From Sideroxydans sp. (GTDB lineage Bacteria > Pseudomonadota > Gammaproteobacteria > Burkholderiales > Gallionellaceae), in contig JAVBYP010000074.1 of NCBI GenBank assembly GCA_030823965.1, forward strand, positions 1 through 30,350: a stretch of 30,350 nucleotides of DNA, in the 5' to 3' direction. The position numbers and the translations under genes were made by a program. The notes beneath the pieces are model-generated. The model was not told the origin of the DNA. It did not search any database and was given only the letters and a program-made list of their open reading frames with translations. Shown in pieces: positions 17,378 to 26,213 of this stretch (position 1 is the stretch's first letter; every line of letters begins with the position of its first letter).

Positions 17378-19318
17378 ATGGCAGGGATCTATGGTATCGG
17401 AGTCAGTGCACTAAAAGCAGCGCAGGCAGGTATCGCCGCGACCACGCACAATATCGCTAACGCCAACACGCCTGGATATTCTCGACAAGAGATCATGCAG
17501 ACGGCGGAGTTGCCACAAAACACAGGGGCAGGTTATTTTGGTCAAGGTGCCAACGTGACTTCGGTATTGCGTCGCTATGATCAATTTCTGGGGGTGCAGG
17601 TTCTAGAGGCTCAGACGCAAACAAGCAATCTAACTGCCCAGTTCGACCTTGCGCAACAGGTGAGCAATCTATTCGGTGATGCCAATGGCGGATTGACGCC
17701 TGCATTGCAGGATTTCTTTAGTTCGGTCAATACAGTATCGAATGCGCCTGAGTCGATCGCCGCACGACAGACCATGATCGGTAGTGGGCAGTCTTTGGTG
17801 AATCGACTCGATACATTCGATCAGCGCCTGAGTCAGATCCGTGACAGTCTGAACGGACGGATGACGAGTAGTGTGACGTCGATCAATAGTTATGCGAAGC
17901 AGATCGCCGCCTTGAATGTCAATATCGTTGAGCTTCAGGCCAAGACGCCAGGTCAAGCTCCAAATGACCTGTTGGATCAGCGTGACCTTTTGATCAGTCA
18001 ACTCAGCCAAGAGATTCGCGTGACCACGGTAAGTCAGCCCGAGGGGTCGGTGGATGTGTTCATCGGTAATGGACAATCGTTGGTGGTGGGTAGAACCGTA
18101 TCTTCTTTGCATACGGTGACATCCACGACTGATCCGACGGCACTCGATGTGGCCTATTTGAACAATGGAAACTCGGCGAAGATCCAACAGAGTCAATTGC
18201 AAGGGGGAAACCTCGGCGCTTATCTAGACTTCCGCCAGAACATCCTTGATCCAGCTGTCAACTCGCTAGGGCGCATCGCTATAGGATTGGCAGAGACATT
18301 CAATCAGCAACACCAGCAAGGGATAGACCTTAAAGGAGCGCTTGGGACGGCCTTCTTTTCTAGCGCAGCTCCTCGCACGACATCTGCTTCTAGTAATCTG
18401 GGCACTGGCGCGCTCACTGCGACGATCAGTGATGCGTCAGCACTGACGGCGCGTGATTACAGCGTGCAGTTCGATGGTACGAATTACATGATCTTCGATA
18501 CCACAAGTAACGCATTGGTGCAGTCATTCACAGAAGCTGACCTCACCGCAGGCCAAGTCATCACGGGTACGGGCATCACCTTGCAATTGACTGGATCTGC
18601 TTCCGTCGGGGATTCGTTCTTGGTTCGGCCTACGGCGGATGCTGCAAAAGGGATGGCGCTCAATATCACTGACCCAAGCAAGATCGCTGCGGCTTCCCCG
18701 ATCCGCTCGAATGCACCGATAGCCAATATTGGGTCGGGCGTTATTGGAGCGGCTACAGTCGATACCACAGTCGTGCCACTGTTGCCGCTGGATGTGAATT
18801 TGCAGAACTCGGTGACAGTCACATTCATCGATGCGACGCACTTTAATGTGGATGACGCGACACTGGGTCCTCTTGCAGTTAATTCTGTTTATGACCCAGC
18901 GGTTGGAGCGACCCTCTCTTTCAATGGATGGACGGCTAAGCTCACTGGTTCTCCATCCGCTAACGACACGTTCACGATCCAAAATAACATCAATGCCAGC
19001 AGTGACGGCACCAACGTGCTCAAGATGGCCGAACTGCAAACCGCCAATACGATGGTCAACGGCACGACGAGTTATCAGGGGGCATACGGACAGTTGATCA
19101 GTCAGGTGGGCACTCAAACGCGAGAGTTGGATGTCACCAGCAAAGCGCAGTCGAGTATGTTGGCGCAAGTGACTAAGGCTCAGCAATCTACTTCCGGCGT
19201 CAATCTTGATGAGGAAGCCGCTAATCTGTTGAAGTATCAACAAGCATATCAAGCTGCAGCCAAGGCAATGGCCATCTCGCAGAGTATGTTTGATTCACTG
19301 CTGCAACTGGGAGGTTAA
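17378..19318 (+). CDS. flgK: FlgK, hook-filament junction protein 1 (HAP1)
   Basis: FlgK joins the hook to the filament. The N-terminal helix has AALKAAQAGIAATTHNIANANTPGYSRQ (read in two parts: to THNIAN, then ANTPGYSRQ), and the C-terminal helix has GVNLDEEAANLLKYQQAYQAA, both diagnostic. At 646 residues it is longer than enterobacterial FlgK (about 550). The extra length is in the middle, where two similar beta-rich modules end in GDSFLVRP (about 358-417) and NDTFTIQN (about 478-535). AAGGAGAA precedes the ATG. A sigma-28 promoter stands upstream, and the FlgN chaperone is encoded earlier in the window. Confidence 0.97.
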   Translation: MAGIYGIGVSALKAAQAGIAATTHNIANANTPGYSRQEIMQTAELPQNTGAGYFGQGANVTSVLRRYDQFLGVQVLEAQTQTSNLTAQFDLAQQVSNLFGDANGGLTPALQDFFSSVNTVSNAPESIAARQTMIGSGQSLVNRLDTFDQRLSQIRDSLNGRMTSSVTSINSYAKQIAALNVNIVELQAKTPGQAPNDLLDQRDLLISQLSQEIRVTTVSQPEGSVDVFIGNGQSLVVGRTVSSLHTVTSTTDPTALDVAYLNNGNSAKIQQSQLQGGNLGAYLDFRQNILDPAVNSLGRIAIGLAETFNQQHQQGIDLKGALGTAFFSSAAPRTTSASSNLGTGALTATISDASALTARDYSVQFDGTNYMIFDTTSNALVQSFTEADLTAGQVITGTGITLQLTGSASVGDSFLVRPTADAAKGMALNITDPSKIAAASPIRSNAPIANIGSGVIGAATVDTTVVPLLPLDVNLQNSVTVTFIDATHFNVDDATLGPLAVNSVYDPAVGATLSFNGWTAKLTGSPSANDTFTIQNNINASSDGTNVLKMAELQTANTMVNGTTSYQGAYGQLISQVGTQTRELDVTSKAQSSMLAQVTKAQQSTSGVNLDEEAANLLKYQQAYQAAAKAMAISQSMFDSLLQLGG

Positions 19319-19323
19319 TCATC

Positions 19324-20529
19324 ATGCGTATCAGTACGAGTACTTTTTACAACGATAGCGTCGCCTCGATGAATCAGTTGCAAGTCAACATCGCGCAGAC
19401 GACGCAGCAACTTGCCACGGGACGCAAGATACTGTCTCCAGCAGATGACCCTGCCGCAGCGGCACGTGCTGCCGAATTGACACAGACAGATGCGGCAAAT
19501 ACCCAGTTTGGCTCTAATCGCATCGCGGCGACCAACGTCCTTTCACTTGCGGATGGCATCTTACAAAGTGTGACCAACTTGATCCTGGATGCCAAGGATG
19601 TGAGCACTGCGGCGTCGAACGGCTTGCTAAGTGCCGCATCTCGCAAATCGATGGCGATCGATATCCAAGGTCGCTTGGAAGAATTGCTTGGCCTTGCCAA
19701 CAGTACCGATGGTACCGGCAACTTCATATTCGCAGGCGCTCAAGGCAAAGTGAAGCCATTCGCCGATACAGCGGCTGGCGTGGTGTATCAAGGAGATGAT
19801 GTACAGCGAAAGGTGCAAGCAGCAACCGGACGTCAAATCCCCATCACGGATTCCGGCGCTGATATCTTCATGCGCGTCCGCAACGGCAATGGCACATTCA
19901 ATGTGGCACCTGGCACCGCCAACGCGGGGGACAGCACGATCAAACAAGGTGTGGTCACCGACGCGGCGTTGTACGATGGCCATGATTATCAGATCCATTT
20001 CACTTCGGCGAACACCTACGACATCAATGATGTGACGACAGGATTGCCGGTGCTCGCAGGTAATACTTATGTGAGCGGTCAAGCCGTCAGCTTCAATGGG
20101 ATCCAATTCGAGATCAAAGGCACACCTGCCCTCAACGATACCTTCGATGTGACCCCAAGCAGAAATCAAAGTATCTTCGAGACACTGACCAAATTGGTTG
20201 CGACATTGAATGCGCCCGCAGTCGCAGTGAGCGGACCAACGAATGCAAGCTATCGTCAAGGATTGAGCGACGCGTTCAATTCTTTGGAGCAGGGATTGAA
20301 CGTGGTATTGGGTACGCGAGCCACCATGGGGGCTCGATTGCGTGAGCTAGATGCCTTGAATGTGACGGGGGATGATCTCGGGATACAGTACAAAGCGACG
20401 CTGTCGAAGATACAAGACACCGACTACAACAAAGCCATCAGTGACCTGACGCAACAACAGATGGTGCTGACCGCAGCGCAGAAGTCCTTCTCACAAGTCT
20501 CCCAGATGTCGCTGTTCGATTATCTGTAA
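19324..20529 (+). CDS. flgL: FlgL, hook-filament junction protein 3 (HAP3)
   Basis: FlgL is the second adaptor between hook and filament and is related to flagellin. The N-terminal motif MRISTSTFYNDSVASMNQLQ and TQQLATGRKILSPADDPAAA are standard. The C-terminal part has the flagellin-like helices ending FSQVSQMSLFDYL. The 401-residue length is near the longer end for the family. A beta-rich insert around residues 220-278 (YQIHFTSANTYDINDVTTG to NDTFDVTPS) resembles the modules of FlgK next door. It is 5 bases after flgK and is followed by a terminator. Confidence 0.97.
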   Translation: MRISTSTFYNDSVASMNQLQVNIAQTTQQLATGRKILSPADDPAAAARAAELTQTDAANTQFGSNRIAATNVLSLADGILQSVTNLILDAKDVSTAASNGLLSAASRKSMAIDIQGRLEELLGLANSTDGTGNFIFAGAQGKVKPFADTAAGVVYQGDDVQRKVQAATGRQIPITDSGADIFMRVRNGNGTFNVAPGTANAGDSTIKQGVVTDAALYDGHDYQIHFTSANTYDINDVTTGLPVLAGNTYVSGQAVSFNGIQFEIKGTPALNDTFDVTPSRNQSIFETLTKLVATLNAPAVAVSGPTNASYRQGLSDAFNSLEQGLNVVLGTRATMGARLRELDALNVTGDDLGIQYKATLSKIQDTDYNKAISDLTQQQMVLTAAQKSFSQVSQMSLFDYL

Positions 20530-20553
20530 ATAGTCACTAAACACTCACACTTG

Positions 20554-20579
20554 CGGCGCACACATCGTGCGCCGTTTTT
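20554..20579 (+). terminator. Intrinsic terminator of flgKL
   Basis: CGGCGCAC (20554-20561) pairs perfectly with GTGCGCCG (20567-20574) across the 5-base loop ACATC and is followed by TTTTT (20575-20579). It is 25 bases after the flgL stop codon. This is a textbook rho-independent terminator and closes the flagellar flg block. Confidence 0.93.
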
Positions 20580-20751
20580 ATGGCAGTCGAATCGTACTCA
20601 TGGAGATCGGACACTTATAGAACATTGAATGATCGCAGTATGGATGGTGTGGGAATTGTGCACAAAATCCTCTTCTCAAGAACGCAGCTAAAGTTAGAAT
20701 CACTACATATTGGCCAGTAGGTATAGAGCCAAGAATCAAATAGGAGGAGCT

Positions 20752-23733
20752 GTGGGAATCAAGCCGAATCTGGCAGGACGGTTGCTGTCCGATCACGATC
20801 TGCTCATCAAGCAAACCTTGGTGGCGTTCGCCTATGTGATCACTGGGTATCTGGGTTTGATGCTCCCCTTTGCGGGCTCTCATATCACGCTCGTTTGGTT
20901 ACCCACAGGTATCGCCGTCGCGGCACTCATTCGTTGGGGGTGGGGGATGTCTCCTGCCATCTATATCGCCGCAATGCTGGTCAATCTCATCATCGGATCT
21001 TCCTTCGGTCTAGCCGCCAGTATCGCCATCGGGAATACGGCAGGCCCGATGCTGGTCGCGTGGTGGCTGATGCGAGCTGGTTTTCATCCTGAGTTCGATA
21101 GACGACGCGACGTGGGCTTGTTGGTCTTCACTGCCTGTGTAGGGATGACCTTGTCCGCCACTGGCGGAGTCATCAATCTGCAGCTGGCAGGTCTGCTGGA
21201 GCAGGAGGCGATGGCTAAGGCATGGATGTCTTGGTGGATGGGCGATGCGGTGGGTGTACTTTTGGCCGCCCCGTTGTTGCTGACCCTCAGTCGTGACAAT
21301 ACTGGACGACTCGTACGCGATCTAAAGGTGCTCTCCCTTTGGCTGGCTATCGCACTTCCTTTGGCATGGCTCGCCTTCTCACATGATGTGGGGACGACAG
21401 AGCAGTCGCTGGCGCTGACTTTCCTCAGCTTGCCCATGTTCGTTTGGGCTGCATTGAGTTTTGGCATCACAGGCGCCTCATTGGCTGCCTTGCTCTTTTC
21501 TTTCATCGCAGCCGTGAGTACGGCAACGGGGAACACCTCTTCGAGCCCGATGGATATGCATTCCAGTCTGTTGTTGCTCTGGAGTTATATGGCCGCCGCC
21601 GTGCTGACCGGATTGTTGGTCACAGCGTTGCTGGCCGAGAGATTGCATGCTGAGATGAAGCTGCGTATCAGTGAGGAGAAGTTGCGTGGGCTCTATGAAC
21701 TGTCGCCGCTGGGCATCGCGATCGTCGATATGCAAGGACGATTCATCGAGTTCAATGAGGCGTTCAGCAAGGTATGCGGCTATCCAACTGAGGAGCTGCA
21801 AGCGTTAGATTTTTGGAAGATCACCCCCGAAAGATACATAACCGAAGATTCACATCAATTAGCCATCATTGAGGACACAGGTTTCTACGGTCCTTACGAG
21901 AAGGAATACATCCGCAAGGATGGTAGCCATGTCCCTGTCCGCTTGAACGGGATGTTGATCAAGGAGAGCGGTCAAGCCAAGTACATCTGGTCCATCGTAG
22001 AAGACATCAGCGACCGTAAAAGACTGGATGCCGATTTGCGCATCGCAGCTACCGCCTTTGACGCCCAGGTCGGCATCATCGTCACCGACGTGGATGGCAT
22101 CATCATCAAGGTCAATCGCAACTTTGAGGAGAACTCGGGATTCAGTGCTGAAGAGATCCTGGGGCATTCTCCACGGATGTTCCAATCGGGAAGGCACGGT
22201 GCGGATTTCTACACTGAGATGTGGGACCGCATCAGACGTGATGGCGTGTGGACCGGCGAGATATGGGACAAGCGCAAGAACGGCGAGATATTTCCCAAGT
22301 GGATGACCATCACCGCAGTCAAAGACAGCCATGGTGTGACGACCAACTATGTGGCGACCCAATTCGACATCTCCGACAAGAAGGCACAAGAGAACGAGAT
22401 CAAACTACTGGCCTTCTACGACCCGCTGACCGGATTGCCGAACCGACGTCACCTGTTCGAGCGTTTGCAGCAAGCATTGTCCAACTGTTCACGCCACCAC
22501 AGACGTGGCGCCTTGTTGTTCATCGATCTAGATAACTTCAAGACACTCAACGATACGCTAGGACACGATAGGGGGGACATCCTGCTGCAGCAAGCTGCAA
22601 GGCGTCTGCTCACCTGCGTTCGCGAGGGAGACACGGTCGCCCGTCTGGGCGGTGATGAGTTCGTCGTCATGCTGGAGGATCTGTCCGAGAACCAGGAGGA
22701 AGCAGGTCGGCAGGCTGAGGCAGTGGGGCAGAAGATCGTTTCGATATTGCAGAACGTCTATTTGCTGGATGGTCATGACCATCACAGTTCTGCCAGTGTC
22801 GGCATCACCTTGTTCGGTGAACAGAGTGCGAACATGGAAGAGTTGTTGAAGCAGGCTGATCTGGCGATGTATAAGGCCAAATCTTCCGGCAGGAACGCGC
22901 TGCGATTCTTCGATCCTGAGATGCAGGCGCAAGTCAGCAAACGGGTCGGTCTGGAGAAGGATCTGCGCAACGCGATCAATGACGGTCAATTCGTCCTTCA
23001 CTATCAGGCACAGGTGGATGCTGATCTCATCGTGCGAGGCGCCGAAGTCCTCGTGCGTTGGCAACATCCCGAGCGCGGACTGGTATACCCGGATCATTTC
23101 ATCCACTTCGCAGAGGAGACCGGTCTCATCTTGCCATTGGGACGCTTTGTGCTGGAAACGGCCTGCGCGCAATTGTCCAAGTGGGCGCACCATCCAGACA
23201 CATCGGCACTCACCTTGGCGGTGAACGTCAGTGCTAACCAATTGCGCGAGAAGGATTTCGTCGAGCAGGTATTGGCGATCCTTGAGTATCATGGAACGGA
23301 TCCCACGAAACTAAAATTAGAGCTGACAGAAAGTCTGCTCATGAGTGATGCGGAGGACACTATTGCCAAGATGGCGGTCCTGAAAGCGAAAGGCATCGGC
23401 TTCGCTCTAGATGACTTTGGCACGGGCTTCTCATCGCTCTCTTACCTGAAGCGCTTGCCCCTTGAGAAATTGAAGATCGACCGCTCGTTCGTGATGGACG
23501 TACTCACAGACCCCAACGATGCTGCGATCGCCAAGACCATCATCGTGTTGGCGCAAAGTATGGGGCTGGGAGTCATCGCGGAAGGGGTCGAGACCGAAGG
23601 GCAGCGTGCTTTCCTAGCAGCGAACGGCTGCCATCGCTATCAAGGCTACTTGTTCGGCAAACCCGTTCCGCTCGAGGCTTTCGAGCGAGACCTCCGCAAG
23701 CGAGTGGTCGAGGACGTTTTATCGCAGTCTTGA
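20752..23733 (+). CDS. MASE1-PAS-PAS-GGDEF-EAL membrane protein (cyclic-di-GMP synthesis/breakdown)
   Basis: This is a 993-residue membrane-bound c-di-GMP enzyme. Residues about 20-305 form a MASE1 sensor with many hydrophobic helices (LVWLPTGIAVAAL is typical). Two PAS domains follow (about 313-425 and 430-546), the second ending FDISDKKAQENEI. The GGDEF domain has DPLTGLPNRR, an intact GGDEF at 633-637 and the inhibitory I-site REGD at 624-627, so cyclase activity is plausible. The EAL domain reads EVL at 765-767 but keeps Glu765, Glu860 (LTES), Asp887-Asp888 (DDFGTG) and AEGVET, so phosphodiesterase activity is also plausible. The GTG at 20752 was chosen because AGGAGG lies 4 bases upstream; a TTG 14 codons earlier has no such site. 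It is separated from flgL by a terminator, so it has its own promoter, not identified. Confidence 0.95.
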   Translation: MGIKPNLAGRLLSDHDLLIKQTLVAFAYVITGYLGLMLPFAGSHITLVWLPTGIAVAALIRWGWGMSPAIYIAAMLVNLIIGSSFGLAASIAIGNTAGPMLVAWWLMRAGFHPEFDRRRDVGLLVFTACVGMTLSATGGVINLQLAGLLEQEAMAKAWMSWWMGDAVGVLLAAPLLLTLSRDNTGRLVRDLKVLSLWLAIALPLAWLAFSHDVGTTEQSLALTFLSLPMFVWAALSFGITGASLAALLFSFIAAVSTATGNTSSSPMDMHSSLLLLWSYMAAAVLTGLLVTALLAERLHAEMKLRISEEKLRGLYELSPLGIAIVDMQGRFIEFNEAFSKVCGYPTEELQALDFWKITPERYITEDSHQLAIIEDTGFYGPYEKEYIRKDGSHVPVRLNGMLIKESGQAKYIWSIVEDISDRKRLDADLRIAATAFDAQVGIIVTDVDGIIIKVNRNFEENSGFSAEEILGHSPRMFQSGRHGADFYTEMWDRIRRDGVWTGEIWDKRKNGEIFPKWMTITAVKDSHGVTTNYVATQFDISDKKAQENEIKLLAFYDPLTGLPNRRHLFERLQQALSNCSRHHRRGALLFIDLDNFKTLNDTLGHDRGDILLQQAARRLLTCVREGDTVARLGGDEFVVMLEDLSENQEEAGRQAEAVGQKIVSILQNVYLLDGHDHHSSASVGITLFGEQSANMEELLKQADLAMYKAKSSGRNALRFFDPEMQAQVSKRVGLEKDLRNAINDGQFVLHYQAQVDADLIVRGAEVLVRWQHPERGLVYPDHFIHFAEETGLILPLGRFVLETACAQLSKWAHHPDTSALTLAVNVSANQLREKDFVEQVLAILEYHGTDPTKLKLELTESLLMSDAEDTIAKMAVLKAKGIGFALDDFGTGFSSLSYLKRLPLEKLKIDRSFVMDVLTDPNDAAIAKTIIVLAQSMGLGVIAEGVETEGQRAFLAANGCHRYQGYLFGKPVPLEAFERDLRKRVVEDVLSQS

Positions 23734-23853
23734 AGTGACGCATCTCACATCGCACTGGTCGTCTGATTGACGAATCATCGCAGTATCGCTAGGGTGCGCA
23801 TCGGTTCTGCAACTACGGAACCTATCCGTATCAAAACGATAAAGCGAATATTC

Positions 23854-24204
23854 GTGTCCAAAGACCTCACCGACATACATACACTCGACCTCATCGCACC
23901 AGCACTGCATGTCACTTGTGGGCAGGTGCTGATGGATAGGCAGCGTCATATCGCCATCGTGGCAAAGCGGGGTAGGTCGAGCGCACATCTGGTGCAGGTG
24001 AAATCCGGCATGCTGAAGCTGACCAAACTGACGGCCAGACAGCTAGTGGATGAATGGTTCGATGCGGACTATCCCTTCGATCAAGCGGTGGCGAAATTGC
24101 TTGAGTTGGGCAAGCAGCACGGCATCACAGAAGCAGCGCGTGTCGCGTTGGAGGGGTTGGCTAAGTCGGGGCGCGAACCGGTGCAGGAGAGTCTGTTCGG
24201 TTGA
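23854..24204 (+). CDS. Unrecognised small protein of about 116 residues
   Basis: I do not recognise this protein. The frame is open from 23767 to 24204; the stretch before 23854 is basic and unconvincing, so the GTG at 23854 is used. An ATG at 23932 would leave 91 residues. The N-terminal half looks beta-rich (HVTCGQVLMDRQRHIAIVAK, LVQVKSGML). The C-terminal half is helical (TARQLVDEWFDADYPFDQAV, then KLLELGKQHGITEAARVALE), and the protein ends ESLFG. No signal peptide or membrane helix is seen. It lies 120 bases after the GGDEF-EAL gene in the same direction and converges on the Rossmann-GGDEF gene 29 bases away. The amino-acid pattern looks like a real protein, but the start and function are unknown. 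Confidence 0.6.
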   Translation: MSKDLTDIHTLDLIAPALHVTCGQVLMDRQRHIAIVAKRGRSSAHLVQVKSGMLKLTKLTARQLVDEWFDADYPFDQAVAKLLELGKQHGITEAARVALEGLAKSGREPVQESLFG

Positions 24205-24233
24205 AGTGTCTGTGCGTGGTGATTGTTCTCTAT

Positions 24234-25091
24234 TCAAGCTCCAACGAAACGATAGCAATTCTTGCCGCCATCCTTGGCGAGATACATCGCCGTATCCGCG
24301 ACTTTCACCAATTCCTCGGCGTTGCCGCCGCTATCAGGATAGACGGCGATGCCGATACTGACGCCGACATTGCAGTTCTGCTCGTGCAGTACGAACGGGG
24401 CTCGGATGGTGTCCAATATCTTCTGAGCCACGATCTCTTTGCCATTGCCAGTCCCGACGTTACACAGGATGGCGGTGAACTCGTCACCACCCATGCGTGC
24501 CACGGTGTCGGATTCGCGTACACATGCATTGAGCCGTTTCGCGGTTTCGATGAGGAGCGCATCCCCGATGTCATGCCCTAAGGTGTCGTTGATCTTTTTG
24601 AATCCATCAAGATCGAGGAATAGCACAGCGACTGACTCTTTGTCGCGCCTTGCACGAGCGATCGCTTGGTTGAGCCTGTCGTAAAACAGCGTGCGATTCG
24701 GAAGTCCGGTCAACCCATCATGGTGGGCAAGATGAGTGACTTGCTCGTTGGTCTGCTTCAAGCGTGTGAGTAAGGTCCACAAGAAGCGCGCCTGGAATCC
24801 ACCGATCACATTCTCTACACCCAACTGCGATTCGGCATATTGAGAGACTGCATCATCGCCCGTCAGGTTGAATGCGAGGCAGGGCTTACAGGCTGTGATG
24901 GCGGTGGCTACGTCAGTGAAATGTGACACGCCAAGTTTGTCCGCCATGGCCAGTGCGGGTGCTGTGCTGTTGGTATCGACGATGCCTGCGATATGGACCG
25001 AAGGGTCACTGCTGAATAGTTCCAGCATCGCAGTGCCACCGCGCCCTGCGCCGATGACTAATACTTTCTGTGTTGTTGCATGCGTAAGCAT
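24234..25091 (-). CDS. Rossmann-fold NAD(P)-binding-like domain fused to GGDEF diguanylate cyclase
   Basis: The 285-residue soluble protein has two parts. Residues 1-105 look like a Rossmann nucleotide-binding domain: strand KVLVIGAGRGGTAML with GxGxxG at 14-19, and a second strand ending at acidic Asp39 (HIAGIVDTN), as in NAD-binding folds. ADKLGVSHFTD and LAFNLTGDD follow, similar to Gfo/Idh-type folds but with no catalytic half. A helical linker (LWTLLTRLKQTNEQVTHLAH) leads to a GGDEF domain with DGLTGLPNR, intact GGDEF at 201-205 and I-site RESD at 192-195, so it should make c-di-GMP and be product-inhibited. GGAGGA lies 7 bases before the ATG. It starts 50 bases after fliR on the same strand, so it is probably co-transcribed with fliL-R. 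Confidence 0.93.
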   Translation of the reverse strand: MLTHATTQKVLVIGAGRGGTAMLELFSSDPSVHIAGIVDTNSTAPALAMADKLGVSHFTDVATAITACKPCLAFNLTGDDAVSQYAESQLGVENVIGGFQARFLWTLLTRLKQTNEQVTHLAHHDGLTGLPNRTLFYDRLNQAIARARRDKESVAVLFLDLDGFKKINDTLGHDIGDALLIETAKRLNACVRESDTVARMGGDEFTAILCNVGTGNGKEIVAQKILDTIRAPFVLHEQNCNVGVSIGIAVYPDSGGNAEELVKVADTAMYLAKDGGKNCYRFVGA

Positions 25092-25141
25092 CGCCTATCC
25101 TCCGGTACAACTTTTTTTATGTTTTTAGGAGGGGTGATCCG

Positions 25142-25930
25142 TCACTGCCTCCCCAGTTGCAACATGATACGCCCAACTGTATCCAACGCCTGATGCGTGA
25201 AAAAATCGAGCATCGGGGCGAGGAAAGGGAGTGTCAGGGCTAGTGCACCGAAACCCACCGCCAGCGTGATGGGAAAGCCGACCGCGAAGATGTTGAGTTG
25301 CGGTGCGCTACGGGTGAGTATACCAAGTGCCAAGTTGGTGATGAGTAAAGCAGCGATGATGGGCAATGCTAATTGAAGTGCGAAAGCGAAGATGCTGCCT
25401 CCCCACTCGGCCAATGTCCTGAAGCCGATGGCGGAAGGTTGCGCTGTGCTGATCGGGAAAGATTGGAAGCTGTCTGCTAATGCCGCGAGCATGTAGAGAT
25501 GCAAGTCCAAGGTAAGGAACGCGAGCGCGGTGAGGATGCCGAGGAACTGGGCGATCACCGGAGTGAAAGTGGCATTCACGGGGTCGAAGAAACTGGCGAA
25601 ACCCAGACCCATCTGCATACCCGTCAGATCGCCCGCCATCTCGATCGCGCTGAACACCATGCGCAAGGTGAATCCCATCATCAGTCCGGCGATGATCTGT
25701 TGCACCAACACGAACAGGCCTTGCGCGGATGCGGGGTCAAGGTCGGGCGGGATGGTGATGGTGGGGGCGATGACGATGGTGAGGATGACCGCGAAACCGA
25801 CTTTGAGACGCGCAGGGATCTGACGATTGCCGAAGATGGGCGCACTGGCGATGAGCGCCAAGATGCGCGCCAACGGGAATATCAAGGTGGCGAGCCAAAG
25901 CGACAGTTGCGAGCTGGTGAAGCTGATCAC
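25142..25930 (-). CDS. fliR: FliR, flagellar export-gate membrane protein
   Basis: FliR is part of the FliPQR core of the type III export gate in the inner membrane. The 262-residue protein is very hydrophobic with about six membrane segments. Family motifs include ARILALIASAPIFGNRQIPARLK near the N-terminus, MMGFTLRMVFSAIEMAGDLTG in the middle and GFPITLAVGFGALALTLPF toward the end. It begins 4 bases after the fliQ stop. The usual next gene flhB is absent; a Rossmann-GGDEF gene takes that place. Confidence 0.97.
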   Translation of the reverse strand: MISFTSSQLSLWLATLIFPLARILALIASAPIFGNRQIPARLKVGFAVILTIVIAPTITIPPDLDPASAQGLFVLVQQIIAGLMMGFTLRMVFSAIEMAGDLTGMQMGLGFASFFDPVNATFTPVIAQFLGILTALAFLTLDLHLYMLAALADSFQSFPISTAQPSAIGFRTLAEWGGSIFAFALQLALPIIAALLITNLALGILTRSAPQLNIFAVGFPITLAVGFGALALTLPFLAPMLDFFTHQALDTVGRIMLQLGRQ

Positions 25931-25934
25931 CTCT

Positions 25935-26204
25935 TCACCCCACTAGGTAGGGGATGCTGCTGTACAAACGCGTCATGTAATCGAGCAACAATCCGACCAT
26001 CCAGTGTCCCGCAAACAGCAAGGCGAGGAATATGCCCAGCAGCTTGGGGATGAAGGACAGCGTCATCTCATTGATCTGCGTCGCAGCCTGAAAGATGCTC
26101 ACGGCGAGACCGATGACCAGTGCGGTGAGTAGCAGTGGTGCAGAAACGAGCAACGTCAATTGCACTGCTTGTTGACCTAGAGTCATTACTGATTCGGGAG
26201 TCAT
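25935..26204 (-). CDS. fliQ: FliQ, flagellar export-gate membrane protein
   Basis: FliQ is the small two-helix subunit of the FliPQR export-gate complex. It has exactly the usual 89 residues. The two hydrophobic helices are separated by the conserved loop SIFQAATQINEMTLSFIPKL. It starts 9 bases after the fliP stop and ends 4 bases before the fliR start. Confidence 0.97.
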   Translation of the reverse strand: MTPESVMTLGQQAVQLTLLVSAPLLLTALVIGLAVSIFQAATQINEMTLSFIPKLLGIFLALLFAGHWMVGLLLDYMTRLYSSIPYLVG

Positions 26205-26213
26205 GATTTCACC

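Noticed and set aside
20689..20715. TAAAGTTA before the GGDEF-EAL gene as a sigma-28 promoter
   Set aside because: The -10 position reads TATTGGCC, with no resemblance to GCCGATAA.
23767..23853. Upstream extension (TTG start) of the small unknown protein
   Set aside because: The extension has no ribosome-binding site and no protein-like pattern; it may be promoter region, though no convincing -10 was found.
25499..26053. 184-codon open frame on the plus strand opposite fliR and fliQ
   Set aside because: Low-complexity Gly/Asp/Glu/Arg content is typical of the reverse of membrane-protein codons, and fliR/fliQ are certain.
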